A DNA stretch of 64,000 bases. Origin: Paraburkholderia sp. GTDB lineage: Bacteria > Pseudomonadota > Gammaproteobacteria > Burkholderiales > Burkholderiaceae. Position numbers and translations under genes: made by a program. The notes beneath the pieces are model-generated. The model was not told where the DNA came from. It worked only from the letters and a program-made list of their open reading frames with translations, and did no database searches. This document shows, one piece after another, positions 18,855-28,769 of the stretch (positions are counted from its first letter, which is position 1; each line of letters begins with the position of its first letter). The DNA is taken from the NCBI RefSeq assembly GCF_004298475.1, contig NZ_SCRP01000022.1, positions 124,001-188,000 on the forward strand. Reading direction: 5' to 3'.

Positions 18855-19475
18855 TCAGGTGATGCTGCGCTGTCCCTGCACGTTGGCGGCTTCGCGCGCC
18901 GGGCTCGAAACGAAGCCAAAGCGCGCGGGCACTTGCGCGCGCTGGATCGGCTGAAGCGGCAGCACGGCGTCGGCGCGCCACGCGAAGGTGCCGCTTAAAC
19001 CGTCGTCGGCCAGCGATGCGTGGTCGGCGAACACATCGAGATCGTGATCGTGGAGCAGGGCCACGCACGCGTTCGCGCCAGCTTCAGCCGCCTCGGCGGG
19101 CGATGCGAAGAGCACGCTGCCCGCTTCGTCCACGTAGACGGCTGACGGCGCGAACGGCTGGCCGGTCTGGTCGGTGAGCGTGAGCGCACCAGCCGCATCG
19201 CACGCGAGCCGCATGATCGACGGCGTGTATTCCAGCTCGACGTAGACGCGCTGCGGCCCGTTCTGGAAATACCACTGGCCGTGTTCATCGCACGCGTAAT
19301 TGCGGTTGATGAAGCCGATCAGCGTCTCGTGCCGGATCGGCGTGCCGTGCGTGCCCGCCGCCTGATCGGCCTCGTCGCGCATGCGCCAGTGGCCGCGCGC
19401 ATCGAGCATCAGCCAGCCGGTGCAGTGCGGCACGTCGGGCCAGCGCGCGAGTGCCTGTCTGACGATCTCATCCAT
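18855..19475 (-). CDS. Conserved hypothetical protein
   Basis: A 206-residue protein, here started at ATG 19475 (MDEIVRQALARWP) so that it overlaps the preceding hydrolase gene by 8 bases; an upstream in-frame start at 19484 adds three residues. It contains WLMLDARGHWRMRDE, IGFINRNYACDEHGQWYFQNGPQRVYVELEYTP in pieces, and a strand-rich C-terminal half. I recognise this as a conserved burkholderial protein but know no function for it, and I see no signal peptide or membrane segment. The overlap suggests translational coupling to the YheT-like hydrolase. Confidence 0.75.
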   Translation of the reverse strand: MDEIVRQALARWPDVPHCTGWLMLDARGHWRMRDEADQAAGTHGTPIRHETLIGFINRNYACDEHGQWYFQNGPQRVYVELEYTPSIMRLACDAAGALTLTDQTGQPFAPSAVYVDEAGSVLFASPAEAAEAGANACVALLHDHDLDVFADHASLADDGLSGTFAWRADAVLPLQPIQRAQVPARFGFVSSPAREAANVQGQRSIT

Positions 19476-20544
19476 GGGAAACAAAGTGTGAAAGATAGCC
19501 GGTTACGCGCTCGGCGAGCCAGTCGGAGCGGCCCGGAAACGGACCCGTCATGAAGCCGACGTGGCCGCCGTGCTCGGGCTGCTCCAGTTCGACCGCCGCG
19601 CTCACCTCGCCGGGCGAGGGCAGTGCGCGGCCGGGCAGGAACGGATCGTTGCGCGCGTTGAGCACGAGCGTCGGCACGGCGATTTCGCTGAGCTTCGGGA
19701 GAACCGTCGCGCGGGTCCAGTAGTCGTCGGCGTTGCGAAAGCCGTGCAGCGGCGCGGTCACGACGTCGTCGAACTTGAACAGCGTGCGGCTCGCGAGCAC
19801 GGCGTCCGCGTCGAAAAGCCCCGGATATTGTTCGAGCTTCTGGAGCGCCTTCGCCTTCAGCGTTTTGAGGAAGCTGCGCGTATAGATCAGGCCGAAGCCG
19901 TGCGAGAGCATTTCGCCGCCCGCATGGACGTCGAGCGGCGCGGAAACCGCCGCGGCTGCCTCGATGATCGACGCATCCTCGCGTTGCTGCGCGAGCCAGT
20001 GCAGCAGCACGTTCGCGCCGAGCGAGACGCCTGCGGCCACGAGCGGCCCGCGATGACGCGCGGCGAAGCGATGCAGCATCCAGTCGACCTCGTTGGCGTC
20101 GGCGAGATGATAGAAACGCGGGAGCAAATTCAGCGGGCCGCTGCAGCTGCGAAAGTGCGGGATCACGGCATGCCAGCCGCGCGCGGCTGCGGCGGCGGCC
20201 ATCGTGCGTGCGTAGTGCGAGCCGGAATTGCCTTCGAGCCCGTGCAGGAGCACGAAGAGCGGTGCGCCGGGCGCGGGAAGCGGCTGCCCTGCGGCGGGCA
20301 CGACCCAGTCGAGTTCGATGAAGTCGCCATCGGGCGTGTCCCAGCGCTCGCGGCGGTAGACGGGCGTGGGGAGATTCGACATGAGCGCAGGCACGATGGT
20401 CTGCGCGTGCGCGCCCGGCAGCCAGAGCGGCGCGCGATAGGCGCCGGTCAGCGCTGCCGGAGGTGGATACGGACGCGGATGCGCGTGCGCTGCATTCGCA
20501 GTCGGCGCTCCGGTGCTGTGGGATTTGTCTCCGGTCGTGCTCAT
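19468..20544 (-). CDS. YheT-family alpha/beta hydrolase
   Basis: A 358-residue predicted hydrolase. After a 35-residue proline/alanine-rich lead comes the family N-terminus (YRAPLWLPGAHAQTI). The fold signals are LFVLLHGLEGNSGSHYAR (oxyanion turn), the nucleophile in VAAGVSLGANVLLHWL, an aspartate in LNARNDPFLP, and the catalytic histidine in EHGGHVGFM. These match the YheT/YBR177 family of esterase-like enzymes, whose natural substrates are uncertain. It overlaps the next gene by 8 bases. A large palindrome lies immediately upstream. Confidence 0.88.
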   Translation of the reverse strand: MSTTGDKSHSTGAPTANAAHAHPRPYPPPAALTGAYRAPLWLPGAHAQTIVPALMSNLPTPVYRRERWDTPDGDFIELDWVVPAAGQPLPAPGAPLFVLLHGLEGNSGSHYARTMAAAAAARGWHAVIPHFRSCSGPLNLLPRFYHLADANEVDWMLHRFAARHRGPLVAAGVSLGANVLLHWLAQQREDASIIEAAAAVSAPLDVHAGGEMLSHGFGLIYTRSFLKTLKAKALQKLEQYPGLFDADAVLASRTLFKFDDVVTAPLHGFRNADDYWTRATVLPKLSEIAVPTLVLNARNDPFLPGRALPSPGEVSAAVELEQPEHGGHVGFMTGPFPGRSDWLAERVTGYLSHFVSHG

Positions 20545-20564
20545 GACTGCGCTGCCGGTGACGT

Positions 20565-20602
20565 TAGGGCCTGTTCACATGAATTCATGTGAACAGGCCC
20601 TA
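20565..20602. repeat. 38-bp perfect palindrome with TA ends (MITE-like)
   Basis: The left arm TAGGGCCTGTTCACATGAA (20565-20583) is the exact reverse complement of 20584-20602, with no unpaired centre. It includes the stop codon of the NTF2-like gene and ends 20 bases before the hydrolase start. There is no T run, so it is a poor terminator. The outer TA on both sides and the GGGCCTGTT ends resemble inverted repeats of IS5/IS1031-type elements flanked by a TA duplication. Confidence 0.8.
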
Positions 20603-21046
20603 GTGCAGCGCGCCCAGGCTGCGGCGCAGCTTCGCGGAGAACTGGCTGGCCGCTTCGTCGGGCATGCGGCTCGAGTGGATGTGGGCAATGCGCCATTCGC
20701 CGCGCTCGTGGACCATTACGTAGGTCGTGAAAACCATCGCGGGTACGGCTTTCGGATCGACCGGCCGATGCGCTTCCACAATGGCGTAGACGACGGTGCC
20801 GAGGCTGTCGTAGACGCGGATATCGAGCGGCTCGATCGACACGGGCGCTGCCTCGAACTGCGCGGCGAGCCCTGCGCGGATGTTCGGCAGGCCGTACAGA
20901 TGGGTGCCGTCCGGACAGATGCAGCTCACGAATTCCTCATCGATCCACAGGCCGATCAAGCTGTCGAGATTCACTTCCGCGACGGCCTGATACCAGGCGT
21001 TGAGCGTGTCCGCGGCGGCTTCAAAGTGGTGGGCAAAACGTGGCAT
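20600..21046 (-). CDS. NTF2-like (SnoaL/YybH-type) protein
   Basis: A 148-residue protein with the cone-shaped NTF2-like pattern: an N-terminal helix pair (FEAAADTLNAWYQAVAEVNLDSLIGLW), the strand motif FVSCICPDGTHLYGLPNIR, and C-terminal strands VVYAIVEAHRP, FTTYVMVHERGEWRIAHIHSSR. The family includes small-molecule-binding proteins and enzymes, and a specific role cannot be assigned. The stop codon is part of a 38-bp palindrome. It reads in the same direction as the hydrolase downstream and waaF upstream. Confidence 0.8.
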   Translation of the reverse strand: MPRFAHHFEAAADTLNAWYQAVAEVNLDSLIGLWIDEEFVSCICPDGTHLYGLPNIRAGLAAQFEAAPVSIEPLDIRVYDSLGTVVYAIVEAHRPVDPKAVPAMVFTTYVMVHERGEWRIAHIHSSRMPDEAASQFSAKLRRSLGALH

Positions 21047-21143
21047 GGCTCGATGATCTTGTGCGCCGGGGCGCGGGTTGCGAATCGATACTCGGTGCGT
21101 CTGCAGCAGCCGGCGTGCTGGTGCCGCTACAGACGCAGCGCGA

Positions 21144-22169
21144 CTAGCGCTGGCCGAGCAGCATGCCGCGAAGATCGCCGAACACCTGTTCCGGGCTCAG
21201 TTCGCGCAGGCAATTCAGATGTCCGAGCGGACATTCGCGCTGGAAACACGGGCTGCAATCGAGATGCAGCCATTGTACCTTTGCGAGATCGGACAAGGGC
21301 GGCGTGTGGCGCGGATCCGTCGAGCCGTACAGCGCCACCAGCGGCCGCCGCAGCGCGGCGGCCACGTGCATCAAGCCCGAGTCGTTGGTGACGACAGCGT
21401 TTGCGCGCGAGATCAGCGCACACGCTTCGCCGAGTGCGGTCTGTCCACACAGGTTGCGCACGTTCGATGCGCGCTCGGCGATGGCCTGCGCGAGCGGCGC
21501 ATCCTTCGGCGAACCGAGCGCGACGATCTGCGTGTACGGGAACGACTGGCCCACCATCTGCGCGAGCGCCGCGAAATGCTCGGGCGGCCAGCGCTTGGCC
21601 GGGCCGTACTCGGCGCCGGGGCAGAACACGAGGAGCGGCACGCGCGTATCGAGGTTGAAGCGCGCCGACACGCGCGACGCCTCGTTCGGATCCGACTCGA
21701 GACGCGGCATCGGCAGGTCGTCGGGGACCGTCGCACCGGGCGCCCACGCGAGCGCCGCGTAGTGTTTGACCATCGGCGGACGTTCGTCCTTCGGCGGATT
21801 CGCATGGCGCACGTTCAAGAGGCCGTAGCGGCTCTCGCCCGTATAGCCGATGCGCAGCGGAATGTGCGCGAGCCATGGAATCATCGCGGACTTCAGCGAG
21901 TTCGGCAGCACGTAGACGGCGTCGTAGCCCACGTCGCGCAAATCGCCCGCCAGTTGCCAGCGGCGCAGCAGTTGCAGCTTGCCGTGCGCGAGGTCGGTGG
22001 CGTAGACGTCGCGGATTTCAGGCATGCGCTCGAGCACGGGCGCGACCCACGTGGGCGCGAGTGCATCGATCACGATGCGCGGATGCAGTTTCACGAGCCG
22101 CGAAAGGAGCGGCTGCGCCATCAGTGCGTCACCGATCCAGTTAGGGGCGATTACCAGCGCGCGGCGCAT
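21144..22169 (-). CDS. waaF: Lipopolysaccharide heptosyltransferase II
   Basis: A 341-residue GT9 glycosyltransferase that adds the second L-glycero-D-manno-heptose to the LPS inner core at the cytoplasmic face of the inner membrane. Family features are MRRALVIAPNWIGDALMAQPLL at the N-terminus, FCPGAEYGPAKRWPPEHFA in the middle (nucleotide-sugar binding), SRANAVVTNDSGLMHVAAAL, and the cysteine-containing CSPCFQRECPLGHLNC near the C-terminus. Length is normal. The zinc-finger protein gene lies upstream on the same strand, as in other Burkholderia. Confidence 0.95.
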   Translation of the reverse strand: MRRALVIAPNWIGDALMAQPLLSRLVKLHPRIVIDALAPTWVAPVLERMPEIRDVYATDLAHGKLQLLRRWQLAGDLRDVGYDAVYVLPNSLKSAMIPWLAHIPLRIGYTGESRYGLLNVRHANPPKDERPPMVKHYAALAWAPGATVPDDLPMPRLESDPNEASRVSARFNLDTRVPLLVFCPGAEYGPAKRWPPEHFAALAQMVGQSFPYTQIVALGSPKDAPLAQAIAERASNVRNLCGQTALGEACALISRANAVVTNDSGLMHVAAALRRPLVALYGSTDPRHTPPLSDLAKVQWLHLDCSPCFQRECPLGHLNCLRELSPEQVFGDLRGMLLGQR

Positions 22170-22457
22170 CGGGTATCAGGGTCCGGAAAGTGAAAAAGCT
22201 TCCGCGCGCATCGGGCGTGCGGAAGCGGTTAGCAGGGCGGACGCGCCGCAAGACGCGCCGTCGGGCCGCCCGCAGCCTCATGCCGGCGGGCGATGCACAG
22301 CGAAACAAGGGCACGCCCGGGAATCCACCCGGGAACTGCGGGGCGCGCGAACGTGGGCGGCGACGGACGGTACAACGGGCGGCTGCGCAGGCGAATGCCG
22401 CGCATCCCGCCGCCATGCCACATCGCGCCACATCACGTACGCGCGGCGGCGCGGCGC

Positions 22458-22652
22458 TCAGTGGCCGTGCACGACCTCGCCGTCGCGCAGCTTGTAGCGC
22501 GTGCTGCAGTAGGGGCAGCGCGCTTCGCCGTGGGTCACGTCGAGGAAGACGCGCGGATGGTTGCTCCAGCGCGGCATCGACGGATTCGGGCAGTACGCGG
22601 GCAGATCCTTGGCCGACAGTTCGACCAGCGGCATTTCCTTGATTTCGCTCAT
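22458..22652 (-). CDS. Small CHCC zinc-finger protein
   Basis: A 64-residue protein from ATG 22652. The pattern YCPNPSMPRWSNHPRV ... ARCPYCSTRYKL provides Cys, His and CxxC, the CHCC zinc-finger family related to the mitochondrial NDUFS6/complex I zinc subunit. Bacterial members are small soluble proteins of unclear function. It lies 288 bases upstream of waaF on the same strand, with no recognisable gene in that gap. Confidence 0.88.
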   Translation of the reverse strand: MSEIKEMPLVELSAKDLPAYCPNPSMPRWSNHPRVFLDVTHGEARCPYCSTRYKLRDGEVVHGH

Positions 22653-23240
22653 GAGGACAATTCTCGTAACGCTCGTTGTGGACCGTAGCGCGGCGGCAGC
22701 TTCGGCGTCCGCAGCGGGCAAACGTGCATTCTAGCGCCATTTGGCGCACACACGGGCCCTCGCGGGTGCCTGAGGACGCTTTATGTCGCGCCTCGGCACG
22801 CCAGCCGGCCAGCGCATTCGAAGGTGTTTGAAAGGCGCCGAAAACAGGTGCCAAAGCGAGGTGCCAAATGCGAGGACGTGCAACGCGCCCGGGAAAAAGC
22901 ATCATCGGGCATCGCGAAAAAAACCGGACGAAAACGTGCCAAAATGACCGTTCGCCACGGCAAGCGCCCAGATGCGGGCGCCTGCGGCGGGACAGGTGAC
23001 CGGGCCCGCTCAGGAGATTCGCCGAGGGGCGTCTCGGATCGCTCCGGCGATCGGCTAAAATACCGGTCTCGCAATTCGATGCCGGTTTTCGTCGCGTTCG
23101 CCGGATATCAGGCAAGGCCACGAGCAGCGACCCGGGAACACACCAGATCCGGCTCCCGCGCCGTGCACGCCGCGCCAGGTCCGCCCCAGCCCGGGCATCG
23201 CGTTGCCACCGCCTTCCCACCATCACGCACAGTCAAGTCC
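22653..23240. other. 588-bp region without a recognisable gene (zinc finger // pgk)
   Basis: This divergent intergenic region should hold the promoters of the zinc-finger gene and pgk. I see a TAAAAT (23056-23061) that could be a -10 for pgk, and a short repeat GGTGCCAAAGCGA / GGTGCCAAATGCGA at 22847-22873. The open frames crossing it on both strands show no family motif and look like high-GC artefacts. The pgk frame is open far upstream of its ATG but without recognisable protein sequence. Confidence 0.6.
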
Positions 23241-24440
23241 ATGAACAAGGTTCTGCGTCTCTCCGATCTGATCTCCGAAGGCAAGCTCAACGGCAAGCGG
23301 GTGTTCATCCGCGCCGATCTCAACGTGCCGCAGGACGACCAGGGCAACATCACCGAAGACACCCGCATCCGCGCTTCCGTGCCGGCCATCCAGGCCGCGC
23401 TCGCCGCGGGCGCGGCCGTCATGGTCACGTCGCACCTCGGCCGTCCGACCGAAGGCGAATTCAAGCCGGAAGACTCGCTCGCGCCGGTCGCGAAGCGTCT
23501 GTCCGACCTGCTCGGCCGCGATGTGCCGCTCGTCGCGAACTGGGTCGAGAACGGCGTGAACGTCGCGCCGGGCAACGTCGTCCTGCTCGAGAACTGCCGC
23601 GTCAACAAGGGCGAAAAGAAGAACTCCGACGAGCTTTCGCAGAAGATGGCGAAGCTCTGCGACGTCTACGTGAACGACGCGTTCGGCACCGCGCACCGCG
23701 CCGAAGCCACCACGAACGGCATCGCGAAGTACGCGCCCATCGCGTGCGCGGGCCCGCTGCTCGCCGCCGAACTCGACGCGCTCGGCAAGGCGCTCGGCGC
23801 GCCGAAGCGCCCGCTCGTGGCGATCGTTGCGGGCTCGAAGGTCTCGACCAAGCTCACCATCCTCAAGTCGCTCGCGGAAAAAGTGGATCAGCTGATCGTC
23901 GGCGGCGGCATCGCCAACACGTTCATGCTCGCGGCCGGCCTGAAGATCGGCAAGTCGCTCGCGGAAGCCGACCTCGTCGCCGAAGCGAAGGTCATCATCG
24001 ACGCGGCGCGCGCGCGTGGCGCTTCGGTGCCGATTCCGAGCGACGTCGTGACCGCGAAGGCGTTCGCGGCGGACGCGAAGGCTGAAATCAAGGCCGTGGC
24101 CGACGTCGCCGACGACGACCTGATCCTCGACATCGGCCCGCAGACCGCCAAGGCGCTCGCCTCGCAGCTCGAACAGGCTGGCACGATCGTGTGGAACGGC
24201 CCGGTGGGCGTGTTCGAATTCGACCAGTTCGGCGAAGGCACGAAGACGCTCGCGCAGGCTATCGCGAAGTCGTCGGCGTTCTCGATCGCGGGCGGCGGCG
24301 ACACGCTTGCGGCCATCGCGAAGTACGGCATCCACGACAAGGTCAGCTACATCTCGACCGGCGGCGGCGCGTTCCTCGAATTCCTCGAGGGCAAGAAGCT
24401 GCCGGCTGTCGAAGTGCTCGAAACCCGGGCAGCTTCGTAA
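23241..24440 (+). CDS. pgk: Phosphoglycerate kinase
   Basis: A 399-residue glycolytic/gluconeogenic enzyme that moves a phosphate between 1,3-bisphosphoglycerate and ADP. It shows [12 protein letters not shown] and SHLGRPTEG in the N-terminal substrate domain, [17 protein letters not shown], and in the nucleotide domain [25 protein letters not shown] and [10 protein letters not shown] chose ATG 23241 because [11 protein letters not shown] is the family start, although the frame is open for 139 codons upstream. It begins the run pgk-pyk-fba-purCEK on the plus strand. Confidence 0.98.
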   Translation: MNKVLRLSDLISEGKLNGKRVFIRADLNVPQDDQGNITEDTRIRASVPAIQAALAAGAAVMVTSHLGRPTEGEFKPEDSLAPVAKRLSDLLGRDVPLVANWVENGVNVAPGNVVLLENCRVNKGEKKNSDELSQKMAKLCDVYVNDAFGTAHRAEATTNGIAKYAPIACAGPLLAAELDALGKALGAPKRPLVAIVAGSKVSTKLTILKSLAEKVDQLIVGGGIANTFMLAAGLKIGKSLAEADLVAEAKVIIDAARARGASVPIPSDVVTAKAFAADAKAEIKAVADVADDDLILDIGPQTAKALASQLEQAGTIVWNGPVGVFEFDQFGEGTKTLAQAIAKSSAFSIAGGGDTLAAIAKYGIHDKVSYISTGGGAFLEFLEGKKLPAVEVLETRAAS

Positions 24441-24711
24441 TCAGTCAGTGACTGATAAGTGACTTGGCGCGTCCCGGCGGCAGCCGCGGACGCGGCGCGC
24501 AAAATGCGCGCATGCATACCGCGGCGAACACGCCGCCCCGAGGCGCGAAGCGCGCGTGGCCGAAGCGGCCGCCGCGCACATCGCGTGCTCGCACAAAGCG
24601 ACGCTGTATTTCATCGGCGCGCGTTTCGGCCACACCGCGGGTGCGGGTGAGCCGGTCGGTTCTTCTCGCAGCAACGTTTCTTCCAGCGATCTTTTCCAGA
24701 CGAGGAGACTC

Positions 24712-26148
24712 ATGCATCGCGCCACCAAGATTGTTGCAACCATCGGTCCGGCTTCCAGTACGCCGGACGTCCTGCTGCAGATGATTCGCGCGGGACTCGA
24801 CGTGGTGCGCCTCAACTTCTCGCACGGCACGGCGGACGATCACCGCCAGCGTGCGGACAGCGTGCGGGAATGCGCCCGCAAGGCAGGTCGCGAGATTGCG
24901 ATCATGGCCGACCTGCAAGGCCCGAAGATTCGTGTCGGCAAATTCGAGAACGGCAAGGTCGCGCTCGAACCCGGCATGCCGTTCATCCTCGACGCCGAGT
25001 GCGAACTCGGCAACGAAGAACGCGTCGGTCTCGACTACAAGGATCTGCCGCGCGACCTGAAGTCGGGCGACGTGCTGCTGCTCAACGACGGCCTGATCGT
25101 GCTCGACGTCGTCCGCGTGATCGGCAGCGAGATCCATACGACCGTGCGCATCGGCGGCGACCTGTCGAACAACAAGGGCATCAACCGCCAGGGCGGCGGC
25201 CTCACCGCGCCCGCGCTGACCGCGAAGGACATGGAGGACATCCGCACGGCGATGTCGCTCGGCGCGGACTACATCGCCGTGTCGTTCCCGAAGAATTCAA
25301 CCGACATGGAAATGGCGCGCCAGCTCGCGAACATCGCGGGCGCGCCGTACGGCATCAAGCCGAGGATGATCGCGAAGATCGAGCGCGCCGAGGCGATTCC
25401 CGTGCTGCAGGAGATCCTCGATTCGTCGGACGGCATCATGGTCGCGCGCGGCGACCTCGCGGTCGAAGTCGGCAACGCCGCCGTGCCCGCCCTGCAAAAG
25501 CGCATGATCCGTATGGCGCGCGATTCGAACAAGCTCGTCATCACCGCCACGCAGATGATGGAGTCGATGATCTACGCGCCCGTGCCGACGCGCGCGGAAG
25601 TGTCGGACGTCGCGAACGCGGTCCTCGACGGCACCGACGCCGTGATGCTCTCGGCCGAGTCGGCGGCGGGCAAGTACCCGGTGCAGACGGTCGAGGCGAT
25701 GGCCGCGATCTGTCTCGAAGCCGAGAAGTCCGAGCAGCCCGAACTCGACAGGGATTTCCTCGACCGCACCTTCACGCGCATCGACCAGTCGATCGCCATG
25801 GGCGCGCTCTTCACGGCGTTCCATCTCGGCGCGAAGGCGATCGTCGCCCTCACGGATTCGGGCTCGACGGCACTGTGGATGTCGCGTCACTGGACCCATG
25901 TGCCGATCTTCGCGCTCACGCCGCGCACCGGAAGCGAGCGCGCGATGACCCTTTACCGCAACGTCACGCCGCTGCACCTCGACACCAGCACGGATCGCGA
26001 CACCGCGCTCCAGCAGGCCGTCGAAGTGGTGGTGAGCAAGGGCTATGCGTCGCGCGGCGACGTGGTGGTGCTGACCGTCGGCGAGCCGATGGGGCAGCCA
26101 GGCGGCACCAACACGCTGAAGATCGTCCGTGTGGGTGACGTGCTGTAA
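24712..26148 (+). CDS. pyk: Pyruvate kinase
   Basis: A 479-residue enzyme that converts phosphoenolpyruvate and ADP to pyruvate and ATP. Motifs include RATKIVATIGPASS at the start, RLNFSHGTADDH, ADLQGPKIRVGKFENG in the B-domain junction, the active-site IAKIERAEAIPVLQEIL and MVARGDLAVEVG, then ATQMMESMI and DGTDAVMLSAESAAGKYP. The C-terminal allosteric domain ends GTNTLKIVRVGDVL. GAGGAG lies just upstream of the ATG. The preceding 271 bases after pgk hold no recognisable gene. Confidence 0.98.
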   Translation: MHRATKIVATIGPASSTPDVLLQMIRAGLDVVRLNFSHGTADDHRQRADSVRECARKAGREIAIMADLQGPKIRVGKFENGKVALEPGMPFILDAECELGNEERVGLDYKDLPRDLKSGDVLLLNDGLIVLDVVRVIGSEIHTTVRIGGDLSNNKGINRQGGGLTAPALTAKDMEDIRTAMSLGADYIAVSFPKNSTDMEMARQLANIAGAPYGIKPRMIAKIERAEAIPVLQEILDSSDGIMVARGDLAVEVGNAAVPALQKRMIRMARDSNKLVITATQMMESMIYAPVPTRAEVSDVANAVLDGTDAVMLSAESAAGKYPVQTVEAMAAICLEAEKSEQPELDRDFLDRTFTRIDQSIAMGALFTAFHLGAKAIVALTDSGSTALWMSRHWTHVPIFALTPRTGSERAMTLYRNVTPLHLDTSTDRDTALQQAVEVVVSKGYASRGDVVVLTVGEPMGQPGGTNTLKIVRVGDVL

Positions 26149-26515
26149 GGTTCGACCCGGTTCGCAGATGAAACCGGCTGCAGTCCGCGCGTACGAGAGG
26201 CCGCGCGGACTGCCCGCTTTTCAGCCTGCTTGTCAGTTCGCTTGTGAGTCCGCTTTTCAGTCCGCAGGTCAGCTTAATTGCCAGCGCGACGCCATCCCGA
26301 TATCAGTCCGCTGCCAGCCAGCCGTCAGGACGCCCTGACATGGCATTTTCATGCGGCTGACGCGATTGCCCCGGGAGCGGGCTGGCTTCGCGATAAAATC
26401 ACGCCATTGCGCCCGCGGCGAGCATGCGGGCGGCGGCTGCCAGGCCGCCTTCGACCGGCCATGCAAGATGGCTGGCGTGACGTAGAAATTCGTTTTAAAT
26501 CAAAGGAGTAGCACA
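26149..26515. other. 367-bp pyk-fba intergenic region
   Basis: No gene is recognised here. It holds a strong hairpin (listed separately), a stretch of degenerate 12-base repeats with the theme GCTTNTCAGTCC between about 26214 and 26274, a small GTCAGG/CCTGAC hairpin near 26325-26340, and a possible -10 for fba (TAAAAT at 26394-26399). Confidence 0.6.
26180..26213 (+). terminator. Hairpin terminator after pyk
   Basis: GCAGTCCGCGCG (26180-26191) and CGCGCGGACTGC (26202-26213) are perfect 12-base arms around a 10-base loop, followed by CCGCTTTTC. It lies 31 bases after the pyk stop. The T run is short, so termination may be partial. Confidence 0.65.
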
Positions 26516-27580
26516 ATGCCTCTCGTATCAATGCGTCAACTGCTCGACCACGCAGCAGAGCACGGCTATGGCCTGCCCGCGTTCAACGTCAACAACCTGG
26601 AGCAGGTTCAGGCCATCATGGCCGCAGCCGACCAGGTCGGCGCGCCGGTGATCATGCAGGCGTCGGCGGGTGCGCGCAAATATGCGGGCGAGCCGTTCCT
26701 GCGCCATCTGATCGAAGCCGCCATCGAGTCGTACCCGCATATTCCCGTGGTCATGCACCAGGACCACGGCCAGTCGCCGGCCGTTTGCATGGGCGCGATC
26801 CGCAGCGGTTTCAGCAGCGTCATGATGGACGGCTCGCTGGAAGCCGACGGCAAGACGGTCGCATCGTACGAATACAACGTCGACGTGTCGCGCCGCGTGG
26901 TCGACATGGCGCACTCGATCGGCGTCACGGTCGAGGCTGAACTGGGCGTGCTCGGTTCGCTGGAAACGATGAAGGGCGACAAGGAAGACGGTCACGGCGC
27001 CGAAGGCACGATGACGCGCGAGCAGCTCCTGACCGATCCGGAGCAGGCCGCCGACTTCGTGAAGCTCACGCAGTGCGATGCACTGGCGATTGCGATCGGC
27101 ACCTCGCACGGCGCGTACAAGTTCTCGAAGAAGCCCACGGGCGACATCCTGTCGATCCAGCGCATCAAGGAAATCCACGCCCGCATTCCGAACACGCACC
27201 TCGTGATGCACGGTTCGTCGTCGGTGCCGCAGGAGCTGCTCGCGGAAATCCGCGAATTCGGCGGCGACATGAAGGAAACCTACGGCGTGCCGGTCGAGGA
27301 AATCCAGGAAGGCATCCGTCACGGCGTGCGCAAGGTCAATATCGACACGGACCTGCGGCTCGCGATCACGGGCGCGATTCGTCGCTACATGTTCGAGAAC
27401 CCGTCGAAGTTCGACCCGCGCGACTACCTGAAGCCGGCCCGCGAAGCCGCGAAGAAGGTCTGCGTGGACCGTTATCTGGCGTTCGGCTGCGAAGGCCAGG
27501 CCGGCAAGATCAAGCCGGTGTCGCTCGACAAGATCGCCGAGAAGTACAAGTCGGGCGAACTCGCACAGATCGTTCGCTGA
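26516..27580 (+). CDS. fba: Class II fructose-bisphosphate aldolase (Calvin-cycle subtype)
   Basis: A 354-residue zinc-dependent aldolase that splits or forms fructose 1,6-bisphosphate. It begins [27 protein letters not shown]. The zinc ligands appear in [20 protein letters not shown] and later in TSHGAYK and [30 protein letters not shown] binds the phosphate. Both its length and the AAGGAG ribosome binding site are typical. In many burkholderias it is linked, as here, to pyk and purC. Confidence 0.97.
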   Translation: MPLVSMRQLLDHAAEHGYGLPAFNVNNLEQVQAIMAAADQVGAPVIMQASAGARKYAGEPFLRHLIEAAIESYPHIPVVMHQDHGQSPAVCMGAIRSGFSSVMMDGSLEADGKTVASYEYNVDVSRRVVDMAHSIGVTVEAELGVLGSLETMKGDKEDGHGAEGTMTREQLLTDPEQAADFVKLTQCDALAIAIGTSHGAYKFSKKPTGDILSIQRIKEIHARIPNTHLVMHGSSSVPQELLAEIREFGGDMKETYGVPVEEIQEGIRHGVRKVNIDTDLRLAITGAIRRYMFENPSKFDPRDYLKPAREAAKKVCVDRYLAFGCEGQAGKIKPVSLDKIAEKYKSGELAQIVR

Positions 27581-27798
27581 TGCGCCGCGCGCCCGCCATC
27601 TCCCGCCGTGCGGCGGGCCGGGCGCGCGAGGTTCTGTGCAACATTCTGCGCCAGCGACATGCAGCAGGATCGTCGCCGTATCCGCCAGTCTGGGGAACGG
27701 CGACTGGCTTTTTGATTTACCCTTTTGGTTTACCCGGTTTACCCTTTCGGTCCGGTTTCGAGCCGGCCCCGCCACGTTAAAAATAGCGAATCACGACG

Positions 27799-28689
27799 AT
27801 GTCTACCCTCTACGAATCCACGCTCCGCTCGCTGCCGCTCCTCGGCCGCGGCAAGGTCCGCGACAACTATGCCGTGGGCACCGACAAGCTGCTGATCGTC
27901 ACGACCGACCGTTTGTCGGCGTTCGACGTCATCATGGGCGAGCCGATTCCGCGCAAGGGCCAGGTGCTGAACCAGATGGCGAACTTCTGGTTCGGCAAGC
28001 TCGAACATGTCGTGCCGAACCACCTTACCGGCGTCGATCCCGAAACCGTCGTCGCGCCCGATGAAGTCGAGCAGGTGCGCGGCCGCGCGGTCGTCGTGAA
28101 GCGCCTTGAGCCGATCCTCGTCGAGGCGGTGGTGCGCGGCTATCTGGCGGGCAGCGGCTGGAAGGATTACCAGGCCACGGGCGCCGTGTGCGGCGTGCAG
28201 CTGCCGCCGGGCCTGCAGAACGCGCAGAAGCTGCCCGAGCCGATCTTCACGCCCGCGGCGAAGGCCGAAATGGGCCACCACGACGAGAACATCACGTACG
28301 AAGAGATGGAGCGCCGCATCGGCACCGAGCTGTCGCGCACCATCAAGGAAACGGCGATCAAGCTGTACAGGGAAGCGGCCGACTACGCGGCGACGCGCGG
28401 CATCATCATCGCCGACACGAAGTTCGAATTCGGTCTCGACAATCACGGCAAGCTGTATCTGATGGACGAGGCGCTCACCGCCGACTCGTCGCGCTTCTGG
28501 CCCGCCGACCAGTATCAGGTGGGCTCGAACCCGCCGTCGTTCGACAAGCAGTTCGTGCGCGACTGGCTCGAAACCCAGGACTGGAAGAAGGAGCCGCCCG
28601 CGCCGAAGCTGCCGGGCGAGGTGATCGCGAAGACGTCCGCGAAGTATCAGGAGGCGCTCGAGCGCCTCACCGGCCAGACGCTGGCCTGA
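27799..28689 (+). CDS. purC: SAICAR synthase
   Basis: A 296-residue ATP-dependent ligase that joins aspartate to CAIR in purine synthesis. It carries [12 protein letters not shown] (nucleotide loop), [43 protein letters not shown] and the metal/substrate stretch FEFGLDN with [10 protein letters not shown]. The length is that of the longer proteobacterial form. It begins the cluster purC-purE-purK, which supplies consecutive steps of the pathway. Confidence 0.97.
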   Translation: MSTLYESTLRSLPLLGRGKVRDNYAVGTDKLLIVTTDRLSAFDVIMGEPIPRKGQVLNQMANFWFGKLEHVVPNHLTGVDPETVVAPDEVEQVRGRAVVVKRLEPILVEAVVRGYLAGSGWKDYQATGAVCGVQLPPGLQNAQKLPEPIFTPAAKAEMGHHDENITYEEMERRIGTELSRTIKETAIKLYREAADYAATRGIIIADTKFEFGLDNHGKLYLMDEALTADSSRFWPADQYQVGSNPPSFDKQFVRDWLETQDWKKEPPAPKLPGEVIAKTSAKYQEALERLTGQTLA

Positions 28690-28769
28690 GGCGTCTCGCC
28701 GAACGTGAATTACGTGGATTAACGTCGATGGATGCGCGTGACGGCGCGCATCCCGGGGAAAGGAAGCAA

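Noticed and set aside
22141..23226. 361-residue frame crossing the zinc-finger gene and the pgk upstream region
   Set aside because: No motif, rich in Arg, Ala and Pro, and it overlaps the conserved zinc-finger gene in another frame.
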